NCBI GenBank assembly: GCA_947626525.1
Contig: CANQSM010000032.1
Location: 1-34,871 of the forward strand
Source of the DNA: an uncultured Phocaeicola sp.
GTDB lineage: Bacteria; Bacteroidota; Bacteroidia; Bacteroidales; Bacteroidaceae
Reading direction: 5' to 3'
DNA length: 34,871 bases
Each line of letters opens with the position of its first letter. Positions within the stretch are counted from its first letter, which is position 1. The notes under the pieces are model-generated. The model had not been told where the DNA came from, did no database searches, and saw only the letters and a program-made list of their open reading frames with translations. Below are positions 19,774 through 28,391 of this stretch, piece after piece. The position numbers and the translations under genes were made by a program.

Positions 19774-20448
19774 ATGAACATGCCTCCTGTTACCAAGAAT
19801 ATTATTATTATCAACGTCCTGTTTTTCCTGGGCAGTATCGTAGCATCCAAATACGGAATAAACCTGACCGATTGGTTAGGCTTGCATTTCTTTATGGCTT
19901 CCGGCTTCAATCTTTACCAGCTATTCACATATATGTTCATGCATGGCGGTTTCGAACATTTGTTTTTCAATATGTTTGCCGTGTGGATGTTCGGACGGGT
20001 GCTCGAACAGGTTTGGGGCCCTCGGCGTTTTCTTTTCTATTACATTTTGTGCGGAGTTGGAGCGGGAGTCATCCAGGAACTGGTGCAATACATCCAATAT
20101 ACAACTGTTTTGTCAGGATATGATAGCGTAAATATGGGTGGAAACTATGTCATCCCAATGGGCGAATACCTCAATATGATGACTACGGTAGGAGCTTCGG
20201 GGGCCATCTATGCCATATTGCTGGCGTTCGGCATGACTTTCCCCAACCAACCTATTTATTTATATTTCCTGCTTCCCATGAAAGCAAAGTATTTTGTAAT
20301 GGGATACGCCATATTGGAAATATTCCTCGGCCTGTCACAGCGAGGAGACGGTATAGCACATTTCGCCCACTTGGGAGGAATGTTATTCGGTTTCATTTTA
20401 ATTATGTATTGGAAGAAAAAGAATAAGCATGGGCAATTTTTTTACTAA
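19774..20448 (+). CDS. rhomboid family intramembrane serine protease (first of a pair)
   Basis: 224 aa with about six hydrophobic segments. The rhomboid pattern is complete: HxxxN in H62-LFF-N66, the catalytic Ser in GASGAIY (S142), and the catalytic His in AHFAHLGG (H199). It should cleave transmembrane substrates within the inner membrane. The C-terminus is short and basic (KKKNKHGQFFY). The second rhomboid gene starts 20 bases before this one stops, so the two are translationally coupled. Substrates cannot be deduced. Confidence 0.9.
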   Translation: MNMPPVTKNIIIINVLFFLGSIVASKYGINLTDWLGLHFFMASGFNLYQLFTYMFMHGGFEHLFFNMFAVWMFGRVLEQVWGPRRFLFYYILCGVGAGVIQELVQYIQYTTVLSGYDSVNMGGNYVIPMGEYLNMMTTVGASGAIYAILLAFGMTFPNQPIYLYFLLPMKAKYFVMGYAILEIFLGLSQRGDGIAHFAHLGGMLFGFILIMYWKKKNKHGQFFY

Positions 20449-21331
20449 CCTGAGGCAAACCTATCAGCAAGGCAGAATGCCTATGCGGTTTATCTATATG
20501 AATGTGGGAGTATTTATCCTCACCTTCTTGTTCCAGACGTTGCTTCTGCTATTCAATCTGAATGGAGAGGAAATTATCCGCTTATTCGAATTGCCGGCAT
20601 GGATACAGCGTTTTCTGTACCAACCATGGAGCCTCATTACCTATATGTTTATGCATACGGAGATTCTCCACTTACTATTCAATATGCTTTGGCTCTATTG
20701 GTTCGGGCAATTATTCCTTTATTTTTATTCCGAACGTTCTTTCTGCGGCCTCTATTTTCTCGGCGGCCTATGCGGAGGTTTCTTGTACATGCTTTTCTAC
20801 AACATTTTCCCCTATTTCAGTTTAGCCGTATACACGTCTTACCTGCTCGGTGCCTCAGCTTCAGTATTGGCCATCACCGTAGCCACGGCCGTAAGGGAAC
20901 CTGACTTCAGAGTCCGGCTACTCTTTTTTGGCGACATACGCCTGAAATACATTGCACTGGCCATGGTAGGCTTGGACTTATTACTAATGACTTCCGGAAA
21001 TGCCGGCGGACATATTGCCCATTTGGGAGGAGCGTTGGGTGGATTATGGTTTGCCCTCGGTATGCAGAAAGGCCATGACATCACGGGATGGATCAATTAT
21101 ATCATCGACAAAACGGTTGATTTATTCTCTTGGTTCTCCAAACGTCCCAAACGGAAAAAGCCAAAAATGAAAGTCCACTATAATTTCAGGGAAAAAGATT
21201 ACGACTACAATGCACGTAAAAAAGCGCGATCAGAGGAAATAGACCATATTCTGGACAAATTAAAAAAATCAGGCTACGGCAGTCTGACGACCGAAGAGAA
21301 AAAAAGCTTATTTGACGCGAGTAAGCAATAA
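20429..21331 (+). CDS. rhomboid family protein with cytoplasmic tail (second of a pair)
   Basis: 300 aa. Six hydrophobic segments lie in the first ~220 residues, with the HxxxN-type HLLFN, the catalytic-type serine in GASASVLA, and the catalytic His in GHIAHLGG, so it looks active. A basic and then charged tail of about 75 residues follows (KRPKRKKPKMKV, then RKKARSEEIDHILDKLKKSGYGSLT). This tail resembles the C-terminal helix pair found in Bacteroidetes rhomboid proteins. It overlaps the first rhomboid gene by 20 bases, suggesting the two proteins are made in fixed ratio and might form a complex. Confidence 0.88.
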   Translation: MGNFFTNLRQTYQQGRMPMRFIYMNVGVFILTFLFQTLLLLFNLNGEEIIRLFELPAWIQRFLYQPWSLITYMFMHTEILHLLFNMLWLYWFGQLFLYFYSERSFCGLYFLGGLCGGFLYMLFYNIFPYFSLAVYTSYLLGASASVLAITVATAVREPDFRVRLLFFGDIRLKYIALAMVGLDLLLMTSGNAGGHIAHLGGALGGLWFALGMQKGHDITGWINYIIDKTVDLFSWFSKRPKRKKPKMKVHYNFREKDYDYNARKKARSEEIDHILDKLKKSGYGSLTTEEKKSLFDASKQ

Positions 21332-21352
21332 AAGACAAGTAAAAAGAGCAAT

Positions 21353-22444
21353 ATGAAATATATTGGCAAAGTTCTGGGATGGTTGCTGCTGGGAGTAAAT
21401 GTTCTATGCGCTCTCACCATGCTATTCTGCGCATACAGCTCGTACATCAATCCCGTCACACATCCGGTGCTTTCATGCAGTGGACTGGCCTTCCCCGTCA
21501 TGCTGATTGTCAATATCCTATTTCTATGTTTCTGGCTTATCATCTACCGGAAATATGCGCTGCTTCCTGCCGTAGCCATACTCTGTTGCGCACAGGCCAT
21601 TTGGATTTGCTGTCCGTTGAACTGTTTTCAGAAAGAGGTACCGGAAGGGAGTCTCAAACTTTTATCTTACAACGTCATGGCTTTCAACATGGACAAGCCT
21701 CACACCAAAGAGAATCCGAATGAAATCATCGAATATTTACAACATAGTGATGCCGACATCATCTGCCTGCAGGAATATATCACCGGAGCCAGACTGAAAA
21801 AAAAAGAGATAGATCGTGCCTTATCGGCTTATCCGTATAAACATTTTTACAAAATAGCTAATGGGATCAACGGATTGGGATGTTATTCCCGCTATCCCAT
21901 TCTGTCGGCTACTCCGGCCTCTTATCCAAGTAAGGCAAACGGAAGCATCGTGTACACTATTAAAGTAAAAGACGATACGCTTACAGTTATCAACAACCAT
22001 CTGGAGTCGAACAAACTAACATTGGACGACCGGGCTATTTATATGGAAATAATAAAAGATCCGGAAGCCGGGAAAGTAAAAGAGGGATCCAAAAAACTAA
22101 TAAACAAATTAGCGGATGCAGTGCCCATCCGAGCTGCTCAGGCGGACACCATAGCCCAGCTCATCCGTCACAGGACGACCCCTTCGGTGATTGTATGCGG
22201 AGATTTCAACACATCTCCTTTTTCTTACGCCCACCGTATCATAGCCCACGGACTTCGGGACGCATTTGTCCAATCGGGATGCGGACTGGGTATTTCATAC
22301 AACAAAAACGGATTCTATTTCCGAATAGACCAAATACTTATCAGCCCCGACCTCCGAAGCTATCGATGCACCGTAGACAAATCCATCAAACATTCAGACC
22401 ATTATCCCATTTGGTGCTATATCTCAAAAAAAACATCAAAATAG
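21353..22444 (+). CDS. membrane-anchored endonuclease/exonuclease/phosphatase (EEP) family protein
   Basis: 363 aa. Three hydrophobic segments occupy residues ~5-90, followed by an EEP catalytic domain: LLSYNVMAFN, DIICLQEY (metal-binding Glu), NNHLESNK, VCGDFNTSPFS (catalytic Asp/Asn near 282) and KHSDHYPI (His near 349). Members cleave phosphodiesters in DNA, inositol phosphates or lipids; the substrate here is unknown. It lies 21 bases after the rhomboid pair and is probably in the same operon, so a membrane-associated function is likely. Confidence 0.85.
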   Translation: MKYIGKVLGWLLLGVNVLCALTMLFCAYSSYINPVTHPVLSCSGLAFPVMLIVNILFLCFWLIIYRKYALLPAVAILCCAQAIWICCPLNCFQKEVPEGSLKLLSYNVMAFNMDKPHTKENPNEIIEYLQHSDADIICLQEYITGARLKKKEIDRALSAYPYKHFYKIANGINGLGCYSRYPILSATPASYPSKANGSIVYTIKVKDDTLTVINNHLESNKLTLDDRAIYMEIIKDPEAGKVKEGSKKLINKLADAVPIRAAQADTIAQLIRHRTTPSVIVCGDFNTSPFSYAHRIIAHGLRDAFVQSGCGLGISYNKNGFYFRIDQILISPDLRSYRCTVDKSIKHSDHYPIWCYISKKTSK

Positions 22445-22520
22445 CTCCTTCACATCCTCGAAATTTGCTCTTTCCCTTTAAATTATTGCCGCCGAAGCTG
22501 TATAAATGTAAAAAAAGAAC

Positions 22521-22528
22521 TATATTTG
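22521..22528 (+). promoter_or_regulatory. -7 box of secDF
   Basis: TATATTTG fits TAnnTTTG and lies 55 bases before the secDF start; no good -33 is seen. Confidence 0.5.
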
Positions 22529-22583
22529 CAACCTTGTAATTCTATTGTATTAACAAAGTAAGTAAAATAAATATCAAAGTAAA

Positions 22584-25500
22584 ATGCAAAACAAAGGATT
22601 CGTAAAAGTTTTTGCGGTATTACTCACACTTGTCTGTGTGTTCTATCTCTCTTTTTCTTTTGTAACACGCCATCACATGAGCTTGGCTGCACAAGATCCG
22701 AAAGGAGAAGCACACTACATAGATTCCATGCAGAATGAAAAAGTGTATTTAGGGGTATACACGCTGAAACAATGTCGTGAAATGGAAATTGGTTTGGGTC
22801 TGGACTTAAAAGGCGGCATGAACGTCATTTTAGAGGTTTCCGTTCCCGATGTGATTAAAATGTTAGCCGACCACAAAACCGACGAAGCTTTTAATCAAGC
22901 TGTTGCCAATGCAGCAAAACTACAAATTACCAGTCAGAGTGATTTCATTACTCTGTTTGTCAATGAGTACCATAAACTAGCTCCGGAAGGAAAACTTTCT
23001 GAGATATTCGCTACTCAACAGTTAAAAGACAAAGTAACTACTAAAAGTACAGATGCCGAAGTAGAAAAAGTTCTTCGTGAAGAAGTAAAAGCTGCCATCG
23101 ACAATTCTTATAACGTATTACGTACCCGTATCGACCGTTTCGGAGTGGTACAGCCTAATATCCAAACGCTGGAAGGAAGCATGGGGCGTATCATGGTAGA
23201 ACTCCCAGGCATCAAAGAACCGGAACGCGTAAGAAAATTGCTTCAGGGTTCTGCGAACCTCGAATTCTGGGAAACATTCGACGCAAAGGAAATCGTTCCT
23301 TATTTAATTACTGCAGATACAAAACTTCGCGATGTCTTTGCTGCCGCACAACCGAAAGACACAACCGAAGTAGCAGCTACAGATTCAGTTCAGGCACAGG
23401 TGGCCGCAACCGGTACAGTGAACGCGGCAGACAGCCTGGCTGCCGCACTGAAAGGTGAAAAGCCACAAATCGATCAAAATACGACCATGGCCGAAGTGAA
23501 AAAAGAACATCCTTTGGCTTCTATCCTCAGTCTCAACAATAGCGGTATGGGATGCATCGTAGGTTACGCACATTATACCGACACAGCTGAAATCAACCGA
23601 TTGCTGGTTATGCCGGAAGCAAAGAACGCATTGCCGAAAGAACTGAGTCTGAAATGGGGCGTAAAAGGAAGTGAACTGGACAAAACCGGACAGATATTTG
23701 AATTATACGCTATCAAAGTAACAGAACGTAACGGACGCGCACCGATGGAAGGTGATGTGGTAACGACTGCATCCGACGGATACGACCAGTATGGCAAGCC
23801 ATGTGTCAATATGAGTATGAACTCAGAAGGTTCACGCCACTGGGCTCAGTTGACCAAGCAAAACATTGGCAAAGCTATCGCTATCGTATTGGACGGATAT
23901 GTATACAGTGCCCCAAATGTCAGCACAGAAATCTCCGGTGGCAGTTCTGTCATTACAGGAAACTTCTCTCTGGAAGATACCAAAGACTTGGCCAATGTAT
24001 TACGTTCCGGTAAAATGCCTGCACCTGCGCGCATCGTACAAGAAGACATCGTAGGTCCGTCACTCGGACAGGAATCCATCAATCAAGGTATGATGTCATT
24101 CATCGTTGCATTGATACTATTGATGCTTTATATGTGCGGTACCTACGGACTGATTCCGGGTATGGTAGCCAACAGTGCCTTGATTGTCAACTTCTTCTTC
24201 ACACTGGGTATCCTTACCTCTTTCCAAGCGGCCCTGACCATGTCGGGAATTGCCGGTATGGTGCTGTCGTTGGGTATGGCAGTAGACGCAAACGTATTGA
24301 TTTATGAACGCACCAAAGAAGAGTTAAAGGCAGGCAAAGGGGTCAAAGCAGCTTTAGCTGACGGTTATTCCAATGCATTCTCAGCCATCTTCGACTCCAA
24401 CTTGACTTCTATCATTACCGGTATCATCCTCTTCTATTTCGGAACCGGCCCTATCCGTGGTTTCGCCACCACTTTGATTATCGGTATTCTCTGTTCATTC
24501 TTTACAGCCGTATTCCTGACCCGTGTCGTTTACGAACACTATATGAACAAAGATAAGTGGCTGAATTTGGACTTTACGACTAAATTCTCACGCAACTTGA
24601 TGACTAATACCAACTACAAGTTCATGGGAGTAGCCAAAAGAGCATTCACTGTATTCGGAATTATCATCATTGTTTGCATCATCTCATTCTTCATCCGTGG
24701 TTTGAGCCAAAGTATCGATTTTACCGGCGGACGCAACTTTGTAGTACAGTTTGAACAACCAACTGAACCTGAAACCGTTCGCGCATTATTACAGGAAAAA
24801 GTAGGAGACGCCAACGTTCAGGCTATCGCATTGGGAACCGACCACCGTACCATACGTGTGACTACTAACTATCGCATTGAAGATGACGATCCGGATATTG
24901 ACTCAAAGATTGAAGAATTCCTGTACAACGCATTAAGTGAAGGCAAACTGCTGACAGAAGGTACAACTCTTGAAGTCTTCATTGATCGCGACAACCGTAC
25001 CGGAGGTTCTATCATCAGTTCTCAGAAAGTAGGTCCAAGTATCGCCGACGATATCAAGACATCTGCGATTTGGTCGGTTATCTATGCACTGGTTGCCATC
25101 TTTGTATATATTTTGATACGTTTCCGCAATGTTGCTTACAGTGTGGGTTCCGTTGTGGCACTGGTTATTGATACCACCTTGATTATCGGTGCCTATTCAT
25201 TATGTTACGGATGGGTTCCATTCTCATTGGAAATCGACCAGACCTTTATCGGTGCTATTCTGACCGCCATAGGTTACTCTATCAACGATAAGGTGGTTAT
25301 CTTCGACCGTATCCGCGAGTTCTTCAAACTCTATCCGAAACGTAGTCGTTTCCAATTGTTCAACGACTCACTGAACACCACTCTGGCACGTACCATCAAT
25401 ACATCCCTCAGTACGTTGATTGTATTGTTATGTATCTTCATATTGGGTGGAGACAGCATCCGCAGTTTCGCCTTCGCAATGATTCTGGGTGTGGTAATCG

Positions 25501-25592
25501 GTACTCTTTCTTCTCTGTTTATTGCTGCTCCGATAGCTTACCTGACAATGGGTAACAAAATGCCGGCAGAAGCAAAAGAAGAAGTTAAATAA
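22584..25592 (+). CDS. secDF: protein translocase SecDF, single fused polypeptide
   Basis: 1002 aa. The SecD half has one N-terminal membrane helix (8-27), LGLDLKGGMNV (71-81), a large periplasmic P1 domain, GPSLGQE, and a membrane bundle with GMAVDANVLIYER (near 567). The SecF half begins near 690, with SIDFTGGRNF (near 712), KVGPSIADDI, and YSINDKVVIFDRIRE (near 899). Asp and Arg in these conserved helices carry the proton flow that drives late steps of protein export at SecYEG. Fused SecDF is usual in Bacteroidetes. A periplasmic insert rich in Ala, Thr and Asp (residues ~255-300) is loosely conserved-looking and may be a linker. It has its own promoter and terminator. Confidence 0.96.
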   Translation: MQNKGFVKVFAVLLTLVCVFYLSFSFVTRHHMSLAAQDPKGEAHYIDSMQNEKVYLGVYTLKQCREMEIGLGLDLKGGMNVILEVSVPDVIKMLADHKTDEAFNQAVANAAKLQITSQSDFITLFVNEYHKLAPEGKLSEIFATQQLKDKVTTKSTDAEVEKVLREEVKAAIDNSYNVLRTRIDRFGVVQPNIQTLEGSMGRIMVELPGIKEPERVRKLLQGSANLEFWETFDAKEIVPYLITADTKLRDVFAAAQPKDTTEVAATDSVQAQVAATGTVNAADSLAAALKGEKPQIDQNTTMAEVKKEHPLASILSLNNSGMGCIVGYAHYTDTAEINRLLVMPEAKNALPKELSLKWGVKGSELDKTGQIFELYAIKVTERNGRAPMEGDVVTTASDGYDQYGKPCVNMSMNSEGSRHWAQLTKQNIGKAIAIVLDGYVYSAPNVSTEISGGSSVITGNFSLEDTKDLANVLRSGKMPAPARIVQEDIVGPSLGQESINQGMMSFIVALILLMLYMCGTYGLIPGMVANSALIVNFFFTLGILTSFQAALTMSGIAGMVLSLGMAVDANVLIYERTKEELKAGKGVKAALADGYSNAFSAIFDSNLTSIITGIILFYFGTGPIRGFATTLIIGILCSFFTAVFLTRVVYEHYMNKDKWLNLDFTTKFSRNLMTNTNYKFMGVAKRAFTVFGIIIIVCIISFFIRGLSQSIDFTGGRNFVVQFEQPTEPETVRALLQEKVGDANVQAIALGTDHRTIRVTTNYRIEDDDPDIDSKIEEFLYNALSEGKLLTEGTTLEVFIDRDNRTGGSIISSQKVGPSIADDIKTSAIWSVIYALVAIFVYILIRFRNVAYSVGSVVALVIDTTLIIGAYSLCYGWVPFSLEIDQTFIGAILTAIGYSINDKVVIFDRIREFFKLYPKRSRFQLFNDSLNTTLARTINTSLSTLIVLLCIFILGGDSIRSFAFAMILGVVIGTLSSLFIAAPIAYLTMGNKMPAEAKEEVK

Positions 25593-25634
25593 AGATTGAT
25601 TCCTAAAACCAATCAACTATATAATTGAAGGTAG

Positions 25635-25666
25635 ACGGCTGTTTCATGATATCATGAAACGGCCGT
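25635..25666 (+). terminator. terminator of secDF
   Basis: A 32-base nearly perfect palindrome, ACGGCTGTTTCATGAT (25635-25650) with ATCATGAAACGGCCGT (25651-25666); the one mismatch becomes a G-U pair. A T-rich tract follows. Confidence 0.85.
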
Positions 25667-25913
25667 TTGTCTTTTCCATCGATGATAGAAATGTAAACAG
25701 TACCACTGCAGAAAAACAGACTTGCACAACCTATAAACTGAAATATTGTCCCAAAAAGATTCAATCTGTCATTCTTTTTACGACAAAATGTCAAAAAAAG
25801 AAACAAATAATCATTGGTACATCCTTTGCAATCTATATGACGAACAGAGGTTCTGGAAAGAACCGGAATTCATAATAAAACAAATTTGTATAACTTAAAA
25901 ATAGGAGATTAAA
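25667..25913. other. gene-free stretch before hsp20
   Basis: AT-rich, with no coding frame I trust. A ribosome-binding-like AGGAGA lies at 25904-25909, just before the Hsp20 start. No heat-shock operator could be identified. Confidence 0.5.
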
Positions 25914-26342
25914 ATGATGACACCTGTAAGAAGAACTCAGAATTGGTTGCCGGATATCTTCAATGATTTCTTTGACAATAATTGGATGATAAAGACAAAT
26001 GCAACGGCTCCGGCCATAAACGTTATTGAAAACGAAAATGATTACAAAATAGAGGTGGCTGCACCAGGTATGACAAAAGATGATTTCAACGTCCATATAG
26101 ACGAAAACAACAATCTAGTCATTACCATGGAAAAGAAGAATGAGAACAAAGAGGAGAAAAAGAACGGACGCTACTTACGCCGCGAATTCTCTTACTCTAA
26201 GTTCCAGCAAACCATTATCCTTCCGGATGATGTAGATAAAGAAAAGATTTCCGCAGAAGTGAAACACGGTGTTTTAAACGTAGAATTGCCTAAACTCAGT
26301 GTACAGGAAGTAAAAACCCAAAAGAGTATTGAAGTAAAATAA
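25914..26342 (+). CDS. small heat-shock protein, Hsp20 / alpha-crystallin family
   Basis: 142 aa, usual for the family. A short N-terminal arm (RRTQNWLPDIFNDFF) is followed by an alpha-crystallin domain at ~34-130: INVIENENDYKIEVAAPGM, DDFNVHIDENNNLVITM, RREFSYSKFQQTI and VKHGVLNVELPK. The C-terminal tail lacks a clear IxI motif. It is an ATP-independent holdase that forms oligomers and binds unfolding proteins in the cytoplasm. AGGAGA 5 bases before the start is a purine-rich ribosome site, which is stronger than most in this genome type. Transcribed alone, as far as visible. Confidence 0.93.
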   Translation: MMTPVRRTQNWLPDIFNDFFDNNWMIKTNATAPAINVIENENDYKIEVAAPGMTKDDFNVHIDENNNLVITMEKKNENKEEKKNGRYLRREFSYSKFQQTIILPDDVDKEKISAEVKHGVLNVELPKLSVQEVKTQKSIEVK

Positions 26343-26379
26343 AATCTGCCTTTGTCAACACAAAAAGGCTGCCCAGATT
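26343..26379 (+). terminator. hairpin after hsp20
   Basis: AATCTG...CAGATT encloses GCCTTT (26348-26353) with AAAGGC (26364-26369). The structure begins at the hsp20 stop; no long T-run follows. Confidence 0.5.
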
Positions 26380-26381
26380 GA

Positions 26382-26426
26382 AGTGCCCCCCAAAAGTAGG
26401 ACAAAAAACTTTTTTGAGGGGACACT
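26382..26426. repeat. IS-end-like inverted repeat or solo hairpin
   Basis: AGTGCCCCCCAAAAGT (26382-26397) pairs imperfectly with ACTTTTTTGAGGGGACACT (26408-26426). The AGTGCCCCCCAAAAGT type end resembles terminal repeats of IS3-type elements as I recall them. No transposase is adjacent, so it would be a deletion remnant or a small non-autonomous element. Confidence 0.45.
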
Positions 26427-26474
26427 TTATAACAGCAATGGCCTCAAGCATGTTCACAATAAAATTGTCAAAGC

Positions 26475-26501
26475 ACCGTTGCGCAGTGGATTAGCAACGG
26501 T
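26475..26501. repeat. 8-bp perfect hairpin in the gene-free region
   Basis: ACCGTTGC (26475-26482) pairs with GCAACGGT (26494-26501) across an 11-base loop. It is the first of three palindromes in this intergenic region. Confidence 0.55.
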
Positions 26502-26570
26502 ATGCTCAAATCCGGAGCAAGCATATTAAAGACGAGAAGATGGTTACATAGTAATAACAAGGAAGCACCG

Positions 26571-26664
26571 TTCACCGTCCAACAGTCCGCTGGACGGTGA
26601 AGTTAGATAGCTGCGAAAGCCGATGCACCTATCTGCATGGACCGTCCAGCGAACGCTGGACGGT
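26571..26664. repeat. two nested palindromes sharing the ACCGTCCA / TGGACGGT arm
   Basis: Palindrome 1: TTCACCGTCCA (26571-26581) with TGGACGGTGAA (26591-26601), 11 bp, 9-base loop. Palindrome 2: ACCGTCCAGCG (26641-26651) with CGCTGGACGGT (26654-26664), 11 bp, 2-base loop. The outer arms also pair with each other (CCGTTCACCGTCCA 26568-26581 with TGGACGGTGAACGG 26657-26670), and AGATAG (26605-26610) pairs with CTATCT (26629-26634). So the segment can fold either as two hairpins or as one long stem. Confidence 0.75.
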
Positions 26665-26704
26665 GAACGGAGATACAAGAAACAAACAAAACATATTCAT
26701 AACC

Positions 26705-27319
26705 ATGGCGATTCATATAGATTGGCAGGTACTGCCATCCTCACGTAGAAAAAAGGGGGAGCAACCACAGTTATACCCCCGATTGGTTGACAATGAAGTT
26801 GTTGACTTTCATAAACTGTGCGAAAAGGTTTCAAATCACTCTTCTAAAACCATAGGAACAGTGATTGGCATCGTCAGTGATACGATAGATGTCATGAAGA
26901 CGTTGCTCCATGAAGGCAAGACCATCGACCTTGAAGATTTTGGTGCATTCAAATTGTCAATAGGTACGGACAGTTACGTTACCCCAGCAACGCCGGACCA
27001 TAAACGTAAGGTTGTTGTCCGTGGAGTCGACTTCCAGCCCAATAAGGTGCTCATGAATGCCATCAATACTCCGGACTTTCGCACAGTGCCACTCAATGCA
27101 AATCCTATGGCCATGTCCATAGAGCAGTTGCAGCACGCCCTCACTAACTATTTCAAAACCCACGACAGCATCACCCGTTCCCAAGTGGAGAAGCTCTGCA
27201 AAATGAAACGCACGACAGCCTGCGCCCGTCTAAGCGAGCTCGTGAAATCTGGATTCTTGCGCAAAACAGGTTATAATAAAGAAACAAAATATGAAATCGT
27301 CAAGCATAACGAACTATAA
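26705..27319 (+). CDS. HU-like DNA-binding protein with C-terminal winged helix
   Basis: 204 aa from ATG 26705 (MAIHIDWQVLPSSRRKKG). The longer frame from 26597 is rejected because it runs through the palindromes. Residues ~1-125 resemble the divergent Bacteroidetes HU-related domain (YPRLVDNEVVDFHKLCEKV, IDLEDFGAFKLSIGT, VVVRGVDFQPNKV). Residues ~140-204 look like a winged helix (MSIEQLQHALTNYF, SITRSQVEKLCKMKRTTAC, LSELVKSGFLRKTG). It is expected to bind DNA in the nucleoid; the target is unknown. The palindromes lie just upstream and could be its own operator, which is inference. Confidence 0.8.
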   Translation: MAIHIDWQVLPSSRRKKGEQPQLYPRLVDNEVVDFHKLCEKVSNHSSKTIGTVIGIVSDTIDVMKTLLHEGKTIDLEDFGAFKLSIGTDSYVTPATPDHKRKVVVRGVDFQPNKVLMNAINTPDFRTVPLNANPMAMSIEQLQHALTNYFKTHDSITRSQVEKLCKMKRTTACARLSELVKSGFLRKTGYNKETKYEIVKHNEL

Positions 27320-27389
27320 GCACATTAATAGAATTCAACTTTAATATCACAAGTAAATATAAAACGGAACGGAATTATGCTCTTTAGGC

Positions 27390-27420
27390 TTGGATAATTC
27401 AAAATTTGTTTGTATATTTG
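27390..27420 (+). promoter_or_regulatory. promoter of the IS1595-type transposase
   Basis: TTG at 27390-27392, a 20-base spacer, then TATATTTG at 27413-27420, fitting the Bacteroidales promoter; the start codon is 29 bases further. Confidence 0.6.
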
Positions 27421-27448
27421 CATTGTAATCAAATGCAAAACAAAGATA

Positions 27449-28372
27449 ATGACTTATTTTGAGTTTACAAAAAGGTTTCCAGATGAAAACAGCGCAATTG
27501 ACTTCATCGTAGCTGTGAAGTACAAGGACGGTTATGTATGCCCTAAGTGTGGATGCGTACACGACAAGATATATCGGCAGAACTACGACCGAAGGAAACT
27601 CTACTGCGACAACTGCAAGAGCGAGTTTTCGGCATTGAAAGGGACTATCTTTGAGAACACGCACCTCGACCTGCGCATGTGGCTCTATGCCATCAACCTC
27701 GTGAACGTGTCTCGCAAGGGAATTTCCGCCATGCAACTGCAAAGGGAGATGGGCATGGGTTCCTACCGTTCCGCATGGCGCATGCTGCACCAAATCCGCA
27801 AGGCAATGGAGAACAAGGAATGCAAGGAAACGTTTGAGGCAATCGTGGAGATAGACGAAACCTATGTGGGCGGAAAGCCGCGCAAGGAGAACAGGCACGA
27901 TGACAAAGACGACGGGAACAAGCCGAAAAGAGGCCGCGGAACGTCAAAGACTCCCGTCATCGGCGTAAAGGAACGCAATACGGGAAAAGTGCATGCGGTT
28001 GTTGCAAACTACAACGACGAGGGAAAGCAGTTGAGTAGAAAGCAGCTCTTCGCCGTATTCAAAAAGGTATGCAAGCCGAACACGATGGTAGTTACCGACC
28101 AATTCTCCGGCTACAACATCCTCGACAAGAAGAACAAAGGCAACTTCGTCCGGCTCAAGATAGATCATACCGTTGCGTTCTCCCTCGGTGACGGCATACA
28201 CACAAACGAAATAGAGAGCTTTTGGGCGGTACTGAAACGCAGAGTGTACGGCATATTCCACAACGTATCGGTAAAATATATGCAGCGGTACGTGGACGAG
28301 TTCTGCTTCCGACTCAACCACAGGGGCGAGGAAGAAGCGTTCAGAAACCTTGTTGAACTTGCAGTGAAATAA
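27449..28372 (+). CDS. IS1595-family transposase
   Basis: 307 aa from ATG 27449 (MTYFEFTKRFPD). An N-terminal zinc ribbon (CPKCG and CDNC) precedes an ISXO2-type DDE domain: D136 in VEIDETYVGG, D217 in VVTDQFSGY, and N253/E256 in HTNEIESFW. The basic KPKRGRGTSK loop follows the first Asp. All catalytic positions are intact, so the element could be active. I could not find convincing terminal inverted repeats: only a weak similarity between CTATAAGCACATTAA (near 27311) and the complement of ATTATAGC (near 28383). The next gene starts 20 bases downstream. Confidence 0.88.
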   Translation: MTYFEFTKRFPDENSAIDFIVAVKYKDGYVCPKCGCVHDKIYRQNYDRRKLYCDNCKSEFSALKGTIFENTHLDLRMWLYAINLVNVSRKGISAMQLQREMGMGSYRSAWRMLHQIRKAMENKECKETFEAIVEIDETYVGGKPRKENRHDDKDDGNKPKRGRGTSKTPVIGVKERNTGKVHAVVANYNDEGKQLSRKQLFAVFKKVCKPNTMVVTDQFSGYNILDKKNKGNFVRLKIDHTVAFSLGDGIHTNEIESFWAVLKRRVYGIFHNVSVKYMQRYVDEFCFRLNHRGEEEAFRNLVELAVK

Positions 28373-28391
28373 CATTAAACATATTATAGCT

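Noticed and set aside
26597..26704. Extended N-terminus of the HU-like protein
   Set aside because: It would translate through the palindromes; the family-like N-terminus starts at MAIHIDW.
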